DNA of 64,000 nucleotides from Blasia pusilla (lineage: Eukaryota > Marchantiophyta > Marchantiopsida > Blasiales), in contig CM114271.1 in assembly GCA_050084515.1 (NCBI GenBank), forward strand, positions 55,552,001 to 55,616,000. Direction: 5' to 3'. Each line of letters starts with the position of its first letter. The stretch's first letter is position 1. The position numbers and the translations under genes are program-made. Below, piece after piece: positions 56,948 through 64,000 of this stretch. The notes beneath the pieces were generated by a model that searched no databases, had not been told where the DNA came from, and worked only from the letters and a program-made list of their open reading frames with translations.

Positions 56948-57047
56948 TTGCAACCCGTCGGATTTCTCCTGCTTGCAACTTTTCACTTTTTGACCACTGC
57001 ACCTTTTTACCACTTCCAGGCAACCTGTCGGATTCCGACAGGTTGCC
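56948..57047. repeat. Two palindromes in 3' flank of element E
   Basis: One degraded copy at about 56948-56975 and one perfect 29-bp palindrome at 57019-57047 with 14-bp arms (GGCAACCTGTCGGA) around a single central T. Confidence 0.9.
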
Positions 57048-57161
57048 TGATCGGACTCTTTCCCTGTTGGTCCAACTTAAGAGGCAGTCTGGCGGGCTTT
57101 TTCCCTTGGCACCTTCCCCTCAACTCGTAAAGGCAAGCGTAGGCTTCTTTTCTTCTCTCAG

Positions 57162-57373
57162 ACGTGTTGGATTCCTACTACCTGTACGATTGCCATAATG
57201 GTATTACCGGGGACGGAGCACATATTGATACTGGATGGGTGTCACATTGCAGAGCGTACAAGGTATATTGCCGAGGAAGACGGTGGGACTCAAATCAGGT
57301 TACATGGGACCGTTATGGTGTACCTAGGGGGGGGGCCAAGGCTCTTGAATTCACCAACATTTTTTATCCCCGT
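57162..57373 (+). other. Distal small reading frame, copy in element E (truncated)
   Basis: Begins after a clear acceptor (TCTTCTCTCAG) with codons VLDSYYLYDCHNG and is open through RGRRWDSNQVTWDRYG until gypsy-2 sequence takes over at about 57373. Same frame as 31760-32082. Confidence 0.45.
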
Positions 57374-57391
57374 TGTAATGTACAAGTGTTT

Positions 57392-58007
57392 CTAATTTAC
57401 AGTCATTTGTAGAGTTCGATCCCCAAGAGGATCATTGTTGGATGAAAAGAGAGGATAAAGGATCCATTTTTCAAAAGGAGCTAGGGGCATGATGGGGACC
57501 AAAGGCCACCGCGTAGTTGCCGTGGGTCGACCTGCTCTTTGACAGGCATCACAACTTTGAATAAAATTACCTACGTCTTTGTACATAGTTGGCCACCAAT
57601 AACGTGCGGCCAAGATTTTCTTAACGGTATTTTTTTACCGCATAGTGTCCACCAGAATCAGCCATATGCAGGGCTCTAATGACCTGGGGGACTTCTTCTG
57701 CTTCCAAGCATCGTCGATACTCTTCATCAGCACCTAATTTGCATAGGACCCCTTGACAAATCTCATATGGTCCTATCTGATGTAAGAAAACTGCGCGTTC
57801 TTCCGCTGTCATTGGGGCAGGAAGTCGCAGAGTCATTAGAAAACGCAGAATATCCTCATAAAAAGACTGGCTCAACCGATCCTCTGTTATCTGGAACAGG
57901 TCTTCATCAGGAAAGGTATCATCGACGGATTGGGTGAGGTCCGCGTTTTTCATCCTCAACCGGGAAAGAAAATCTGCATTGGTATGCACCTTGCCGGCAC
58001 GGGTCAC
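57392..58007 (-). pseudogene. Gypsy-2 RNase H tail and integrase zinc finger
   Basis: 57621-58007 encodes the end of RNase H and linker (NADFLSRL; GVLCKLGADEEYRRC; HMADSGGHY, supplying the H2C2 histidines). 57392-57613 continues after a small frame change with YWWPTMYKDV and CDACQRAG, giving the two cysteines. The frame then runs LAPFEKW and leaves homology, so the integrase core is deleted. Confidence 0.75.
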
Positions 58008-58025
58008 AACATTGAATGTGAATTC

Positions 58026-58973
58026 TTATAGCAACAAGATCCACCGTGCAATGCGCCCTGACAGGTCTGCTTTCACCATTAAGGGTCTGAGTGCAAAATG
58101 ATCAACATGGAAGACAAATTCGTACCCTAATAAATAGTGTCGGAACTTTTTACACGAGAAGACCATGCCTAACGCCTCTCGTTCGGTAGTTGTATATTTC
58201 TGCTCCGTTGCCGATAGTTGTCGGCCGGCGTAGTAAATCGGAAAGTCATGTTTGTTCTCATCCAATTGGCTGAGCACTACTCCAATGGCAAATGAGGATG
58301 TGTCCACATATACGTGGAAGGGTTTGGTCCAATCGGGGGACCGAAGTACAGGAGCTTTTTGCAATGCGTCTTTTAAGGTGTCAAATGCCGCTTGGCACGC
58401 TGGTGTCCACTCCCATTCGGTGGTCTTTTTAAGTAATGCAGTAAGAGCTCCCGCTTTTACCACGTAATCTTTAATAAACCGTCGATAGTACCCGACGTGT
58501 CCCAAGAATCCTCTCAATTCCCGGAGATTAGTAGGTGGTTCCAATGCGAGGATAATATCCACCTTGGCCTTGTCGACCTCAATTCCTTGAGCCGACACTT
58601 TGTGTCCCAGCAGAATTACTTGTTTCATAACAATATACGATTTGTCCGGATGAAGGGACAAATGCACTTCGCGACAGCGCGCGAGTGTTAACTCTAACTT
58701 TTCCAGATGTTCGGCCTCTGTGCTGAAGATACAAAAATCGTCCAAAAAGATTTCCACGAACTTCCTCAGATACTCTTGGAAGATGGAGATCATCATCCGT
58801 TGGAAAGTAGCTGGGGCATTGCATAACCCAAAAGGCATTACGCGATATGCGAAAGTTCCCCAGTCCGTAGTGAACGTGGTGAGGGGACGATCCTTTTCTC
58901 GTATGGATACTTGGTTATAACCCGAATATCCGTCCAAGAAAGTAAAACGCTCGTGCCCGGCCACTTTATCCAA
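58026..58973 (-). pseudogene. Gypsy-2 reverse transcriptase and RNase H
   Basis: 315 open codons: FTFLDGYSGYNQ, FGLCNAPATFQR, FLDDFCIFS (catalytic Asp pair), LLGHKVSAQGIEVD, then RNase H with HVYVDTSSFAIGVVL, TTEREAL and HVDHFALRPL. The N-terminal palm segment (SGEWVSPIVIVPK) follows upstream at 58838-59113 in a shifted frame, so this copy has indels near 58980 and 59060. Confidence 0.85.
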
Positions 58974-59653
58974 AAATCTTGTCGGTGAAAGGTAGAGGAT
59001 GGTGGTCTTTTAAGGTGGCGACATTTAATTTCCGATAGTCCTGGCACACTCGGATTTTCCCGTTTGTTTTTAGGTACAATTACGATGGGCGATACCCACT
59101 CGCCGCTTAACATGGATAGATTATTCCCGCCCGAGACGCTGGTCGATCTCGTCCTTGACTAACAATGAGTACTTTGGATTGGCCGATCTTTGTCGCGCAT
59201 TTGCACGGACCGCCCCTTCTTTAAGATCAATTCGGTGTTCACCATACCGTGGGAATGCTGTCATTTCATCCATGGAGTATGCAAAGACATCCAAATACTC
59301 AAACAGAGTCTTTTATACTTCATAAGTGTGGTGGGAGACAAACCGCGAAAGGCGAGAGACTTTGATCCGCAATAACAACCTGGGCGTAGTCCCTTTCTTT
59401 GAACCATGTTCTCTGTAAAGTGGAAGGTGCTATGACCTAGCTTCTCTTCCTCTCGGGTCGACCTCGGCTTGGAGGGTACCGACTCCTCGTCTATTTTGTA
59501 ACATTCTAAATAATACACCTGGGACGAGGACTCCGTAGCGGTTGTGTGGTCTTGATCTGACGTATAGCCGTCGTCAGTCGGTGGCGTCTCTCCTTGGGGT
59601 GGTCGTGATTTCCACGACAGCTTGATGAGCCGCTTCGAGACATGATTCGGCGC

Positions 59654-60193
59654 CTAGAACGTGAAACGTCGCCTTTTCCAATCCGTAGTCACCCTCGCGC
59701 CATACAGCGAGGGTCTTCCGATGAGCAAAGGATAGCCCGTGGTGGTCAAGGGCTGCAAGACTAAGTAGTCCAACAGAAACAGCACCCCCCCGAGCATGGT
59801 CGGAATTTGCGTGAGCTGTCCTAGGGGTCTCTTCCTGGATTGATCCGCAAACCGCAGATACTTGTCTGTGGGCTCGTACACTGTATACCCTAGTGCCCGA
59901 GCTGTTTGCTTTGTCATAATATTAATTCCGCTTCCGGAATCAATGGGGACCTTCTTAATGGTATGGCCCTCAATTTCCACCTCCACTTCTGGGGCTCCCA
60001 AGTCTTCTACTTCGATACGGAACAGATCCACCACTGGCAGATGCTTTGCCGACTTCCTGGGTTTTTTCCGGCTTATTTTCCACTGCTGCAAAATTTTTCC
60101 GTGAGACAGATCCCAGAGAAGATCCCAGAGAAGCCTTTGTCTTCTCTGGGATCTATTTCCCCTCTGGTTCCTGGTCCTCACGCACTTGAGCAC
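59654..60193 (-). pseudogene. Gypsy-2 protease region
   Basis: Contains VPIDSGSGINIM, an aspartic protease active site (DSG), followed by ALGYTVYEP and YPLLIGRPSLYGA, the flap and C-terminal strands of a retropepsin. Cleaves the Gag-Pol polyprotein in active elements. Frames on both sides are broken. Confidence 0.75.
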
Positions 60194-60559
60194 GAACCTG
60201 GTCCTCTACATCCTGATGGAAGTACCTCGGATGACTTCGATCAAAGGCCGGGTCCACATCGCCTTTGAGGATGGCCTTCCCGCACGTAAGGTGTTCGGCT
60301 TTGGTCTTGGGCTCCTAGCCCGCGCAAGACGAAGCATCCTTCTTTACCTTTGGGATCCCCGCGGTCTGACTCTTCGACCTCGTGGTGACCACCAGAACGG
60401 TTTCTTGGAACTCTTTGGGCCAGTCCGATGATTCCTCGTTGGCCCCTTCGGTCGAGTCTTCCTCACTAATAGTGACTCGCTTTGGTCTCGGGGACATTAC
60501 TTCTTCCACTCGGACCAGTTGTACATTTACGTCATTTTTGGGCTCTGGTTGAGCCGCTG

Positions 60560-60692
60560 GAGTGTTGACATATCTAACCAACAAACGCGGGACCTTGGGC
60601 TCCGGGCATTCTACGGTAGTGTGTCCGCCCTTCTTGCAATTCCCGCATAAGGGATTGAGTCCCACTGGTCGCTTTGGGTTTGGGCAATTGTT
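60560..60692 (-). pseudogene. Gypsy-2 Gag zinc knuckle, interrupted by element F
   Basis: NPLCGNCKKGGHTTVECPEP is a CCHC knuckle (C-x2-C-x4-H-x4-C). Upstream codons change at 60692 into the purine tract of element F. Confidence 0.7.
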
Positions 60693-61097
60693 GGAGGTGC
60701 GGTAAGAGGAGAGGAAGAGAGGAAGAGAGGAAGAGAGGAGAGAGGAAACTACCTTCAACCGAAATAGATACTTTTTTTTGAAGAGAGTTTCCGTTGGGTT
60801 GAAGAGAGGAAACTTTTTGTGTGAATTTTTTTGCACTTTTTTGTTCATTTATTAAACAATCCCACAGTTTTTTTTTCCTCTTCCATATTTTGGCAACCCC
60901 TCTGAGTCCGACGAGTTGCAAATTGCACAAAATTTACAAAACTAAAAAATCAGTGGAATCATAAGTGTGGAACCAATCACTTTTTCCATCCAAGGTCTGG
61001 AAAAAATCTATCATTTTCCCCGGGCTGAATAGACTTCAAGCTCAAAGTGAAGGTTGAGGAAAAATAAAAGTACAATCTAAAACCTCATTTTGCATCC
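60693..61097. other. Transposase-side terminal region of element F
   Basis: Non-coding, collinear with 2069-2490 and 17146-17569. Includes one palindrome at about 60892-60918 with a CCCCTC left arm and the conserved CAAAGTGGTTTGTTTAAAATACTT sequence next to the stop codon. Confidence 0.7.
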
Positions 61098-64000
61098 TCA
61101 AAGTGGTTTGTTTAAAATACTTCGCACTTCTTTGAGGGACAGAATTGGTTGGTGGATTCCTACTCCTACCTCCGAATCTCTTAAAACTACCAGCAACACA
61201 TAGTACATATGCTCACAAGGGAAATACCTTTTGCCACTTGTCTCTCTTTGGACAAAGTCATCACATGAACATGTGGGAAAGCAACAGATGTGCACCACAT
61301 ACACTCCTGTGACACTTGAATTTACAGTGTTGTTCCTGACCCAATACATCCTTCCTATTCCATTGCCACTCAGGACATCTTTCGTGGCGATGATCTCCAT
61401 TTTTGCCTCCCGAGCTGCTGCAATTCGCTTTGCTCTCTCCACCGTTGGCCTGCACATTCTGTTTCTCTTCACCCCATTTCTAGACTCAAACAAAAATAAT
61501 GGATTGAGATCATCCACCTTCTCCGGGTACATGTTGACATCAATCTTGGGTTGAATACAAAATGCGAAGGTCTCAGTAATGCGAACATGCTCCGAACTTC
61601 CCCCGTCTATGAGTCTGAAACCGGCACTTGTAAGATTGTCCACTTCGTCTTGAGTGCAGTTCGTGCCTGCGGCGATGGGCCAAATCGTGGGGGTATTCTC
61701 GGGAGCTCCAATAGCAGCCGGATAAGACTTCCGGAAAGCGCAAGATTCATTTGGGCAGAAGAAGTACTTCAATTGATCCCCGGTCCTCGTGAAACGATCA
61801 AAGGTTTTGAGTCCCCAAAATCCAAGCAGAGGTCGTCTAGTCCTTGTACAGTTCTTATTTAGGAAAGTGCCGCATGCTCTCCTAATGCCATCAGATCCTG
61901 CCCTGCAGGTGGGTCCATGTCCTGGGTTGCTCCAAGATATATGCCACCGTTTTAGGTTGCAATCCACCTCCATTACCGGAATCCCATATTGTTGAACCAC
62001 CCCAGTGACAGGATGTTGCGAACTTCCAGCAACGGAGGGCTTTTGAAATAAAACATTCACTGATTTTGGAGAAGTAACTCCATCACGGATTTGGGACGGG
62101 TCCGGGGTCCCCAAATACCTGGGCGGTGTAATTTCCTCATCCAAATCAATCACCGGATTTGTTCCTCGATCTTTCGCCTCTTCACCGCTGAAGTCAAGAT
62201 ACTTATCTGGTCTCCACGAGTCTCGTTCGGATCGCTCTACCACCATCTCTGTATGGGACGTCTTGAAACCCGCCACGAATATCCCCACCTATGTGTACGT
62301 CTTGCTCGAGTGGAGTTCCGCTACGCACCGGTTGAAGGCTTCGACAAACAATTTTTCATCACGAGATCTCACGGCCATACGACATAGAGCTCGTAGATCG
62401 ACGGCCCTTTTCCTTTTGTTATGCCTTTTGTGAGGAAGATATGGGATGTCCGCAGATCAGTAGCATTGCTCTTGCCTGGTCTTGTTGGCATGCCTCCACA
62501 AGTGAAATTCGTTGGCATGCTTGTGACGACCTCCAAGAGGAATGAACACTTTCTGCTCCACTTGTGTTGGGGCACAGGGCATTTTCATGAACGTTCAATC
62601 CCTGCAACGACGGAAATGTTAGAAGGGAACGAAAATAACCCAGGAGTCAAAGAAATAAGCGACCTGTCGGAACCAGACGGGTTGCAGGCCCGAGGCATCC
62701 CATGAACGACTCTGCAACCCGACGGGTCCCGACGTGTTGTAACCTTAAACCCACCTACTGCAACCCGTCGGAACCTGACGGGTTGCAAGGCCGAGGCATC
62801 CCATGAACGACTCTGTGACCCGTCGGGTCCCGAATGGTTGCACACTCGGGATGACACCAAACATCTGGATGCAACCCGTCGGTTTCCGTCGGGTTGCACA
62901 CTCGGGAAACCCGTCGCATCCGACAGCTTGCTTGGTTTCTTGGGTTTGAAATCCATATAATTCCCACGCTTTTCACCCTGAGCTACAACTTTACAAACAA
63001 TTCTCAGCATGAGCTTGACAAGACAAAATAGTGAACTCACGTGCCGCATGAAGTTTCCCCATTGTCTCATACGTACAGTCCACCAACTCAACCAAGAGCA
63101 CAACTCTTTGTACTTCCCCTCAATCGCATGCTTCCTCCACCACCCATGAAGTTCTTCTTGGCAGTCCATGGCGTGCTTCAAGATTTTGCTGTCCTTGCAG
63201 CGTTGGAGTAGAGTGACATGCTCTGTCCTCTTAGTCTCCTTGATGCAAGATTTGGTGTACCGGGTCACAGACTGTTGCCAATGGAAAGCATCCGACCTTT
63301 CCCTCTCCGGTTGAACCTCTCCACCCCAAAACACTTCTGGGATAGCAATCCACCCAGGTTGTGCATTGTCCGCCATGAACCCATAAATTTCCGGAGGTGG
63401 CCTTTTGTTTTCCTTCACCACCTCCAATAAGAGTAACTAGCACATCTTCAAACTGCCAACGTCTTCTGCCTTTACTTCACACACAAATATAGTTTTGAGT
63501 CCCTTCTCCACATGGTCATAAACGTGAGCACCCATCGTCAACCATCCATTCAGCACTCTGTAGCAAATATCAAAGCTGACCCAGCTCCCGTAAAGATCTT
63601 CCCCTTCCCTCATTCGATCTATAAGATCGAGGCCACTCGACGGACCTGTGGTTGACATTTTGAAGACATAGGCCTTGGATCCCTCGCCTCCTTGGCCCAT
63701 GAACTGCCATCTCTGAATGAATGGAAATCTGGAGTTGGCCTTGATTCTGGCGATGGCATCCATTTCGGCCGTCTTTCCATCCGTAACTCATCGATGTCGA
63801 CGCAAAGCAAATTCGAAGCATTCGGGATCAGCGAGAAATGCGAGATTTTCCCAGTTGTTTCTCCTCAACCGCCGTCATCTCGCCTGCCCAGGATTCCAAG
63901 CAATTGTTCACAAATTTGTGATGCCGTTGTAGAGCTTGATCACCCGGGCTTTGAACCAGGGAGTTTCAAGACCTCGGCTATTTTTCTTCGCCACATCCTC
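61098..64000 (-). pseudogene. MULE-like transposase, copy 5 (best-preserved SWIM exon)
   Basis: Exon 2 (61098-62601) is open for 396 codons (61098-62288). It contains FFCPNESCAFRKSYP, NCTQDEVDNLTSAGFRL, HVRITETFAF and the complete SWIM finger CSCDDFVQRETSGKRYFPCEH (C-x-C-x(n)-C-x-H). It then ends SLKEVRSILNKPL. A frameshift lies near 62290. Exon 1 (63041 onward) is open at 63041-63427 and 63437-63763 with FMADNAQPGW and DAFHWQQS, with one stop (TAG) at about 63437. The 5' end lies outside the window. Known: SWIM fingers are common at the C-terminus of plant MULE transposases and FAR1-type proteins. Confidence 0.8.
62659..62930. repeat. Palindrome array in transposase intron, copy 5
   Basis: Seven palindromes in the 439-bp intron (62602-63040), collinear with 50268-50573 on the other strand. 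Confidence 0.85.

Larger units (their letters stand above)
52009..57373 (+). mobile_element. MULE-like element E (methyltransferase half only)
   Basis: Starts inside methyltransferase exon 1 at the palindromic junction with element D. It runs through the gene and its 3' flank, and is cut at about 57373 by the gypsy-2 fragment within the distal reading frame. It has no promoter, transposase or termini, so it cannot move by itself. Confidence 0.7.
57374..60692 (-). mobile_element. Ty3/gypsy retrotransposon 2, internal fragment
   Basis: Reads leftward with a Gag zinc knuckle (about 60600-60690), protease, reverse transcriptase, RNase H and the integrase zinc finger. It then ends at about 57374 without an integrase catalytic core or LTR. 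The right side is cut at 60692 by the terminus of element F, inside the CGNCKKGGHTTVEC knuckle region. It differs from gypsy-1 in sequence throughout. No LTR, primer site or palindrome is seen. Confidence 0.8.
60693..64000 (-). mobile_element. MULE-like element F (transposase half, runs off the window)
   Basis: Begins with the transposase-side terminus GGAGGTGCGGTAAGAGG at about 60693, followed by purine tract, terminal region and the leftward transposase gene to the window end. It is inserted in gypsy-2, which itself lies in element E, so it is among the youngest insertions here. Confidence 0.75.

Noticed and set aside
57374-57480. LTR at the left edge of gypsy-2
   Set aside because: No matching second copy exists in the window, and the sequence passes from the integrase zinc finger straight into an unrelated short stretch, so the edge is a truncation.
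1-64000. Bacterial or phage origin of the window, suggested by ParB and methyltransferase domains
   Set aside because: Introns with conserved GT-AG sites, plant gypsy retrotransposons, solo LTR and TATA-driven divergent genes show a plant nuclear genome. Only the ancestry of the domain may be bacterial.

Overview
The window is nuclear DNA from a land plant with a repeat-rich genome. The reasons are spliced genes with GT-AG introns and TATA boxes, and Ty3/gypsy retrotransposons of plant type, one with a primer-binding site like that of the Athila/Tat group. I cannot name the species; a fern, lycophyte, bryophyte or gymnosperm would all fit. I see no single-copy host gene, no rRNA and no tRNA. 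Essentially all 64 kb is transposable elements inserted into one another.

The main component is one family of large DNA transposons of about 12 kb, present as at least seven partial copies. Each carries two divergent, spliced genes. The first (about 1,200 codons) encodes a lysine/glutamate-rich N-terminus, a ParB-like domain with a DGNHR motif, a long helical middle, and a circularly permuted (motif IV before motif I) N6/N4-type DNA methyltransferase-like domain. The second (about 1,170 codons) encodes a Mutator-like (MULE) DDE transposase with an N-terminal Cys/His cluster and a C-terminal SWIM zinc finger. Between the genes lies 0.7-1.5 kb of array with a TATA box at each side. The termini are GGGGCTGGTATTCTG on the methyltransferase side and GAGGTGCGGTAAGAGG on the transposase side, each followed by a GGAGAGAGGAAGAG-rich purine tract. 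A 607-bp miniature derivative with both termini and a 9-bp target duplication (22904-23528) supports membership of the MULE superfamily.

All introns, the intergenic region and the 3' flanks of this family, but not its exons, are filled with a short palindrome: arm GCAACCCGTCGG, three-base centre, arm CCGACGGGTTGC. There are well over 100 copies by eye. Arms vary together (CCC/GGG, CTC/GAG, CCTGTC/GACAGG, CTATC/GATAG). None is seen in the retrotransposons. An element that encodes a ParB-methyltransferase-like protein and is studded with its own palindrome is the best candidate for an undescribed system: a possible self-recognition or anti-silencing device.

Layout: 1-2068, methyltransferase copy 1 (-). 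2069-5880, element A, transposase (-), inserted in copy 1. 5881-17569, element B, nearly complete: methyltransferase (-) 6671-11586 and transposase (+) 13118-17145. 17570-29270, element C: transposase (-) broken by B, solo LTR 20187-21458, methyltransferase (+) 21835-27417 broken by the miniature element. 29271-30782, methyltransferase copy 4 (+), sandwiched between C and D. 30783-52008, element D, with gypsy-1 (32662-42515) inside its methyltransferase gene (-), and transposase (+) 48149-52008. 52009-57373, element E, methyltransferase (+), joined to D through a 46-bp palindrome. 57374-60692, gypsy-2 fragment. 60693-64000, element F, transposase (-), inserted in gypsy-2. All gene copies carry stops, frameshifts or truncations, but individual exons remain open and describe the intact proteins well. 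Coordinates were counted by eye and may be off by a base or two.
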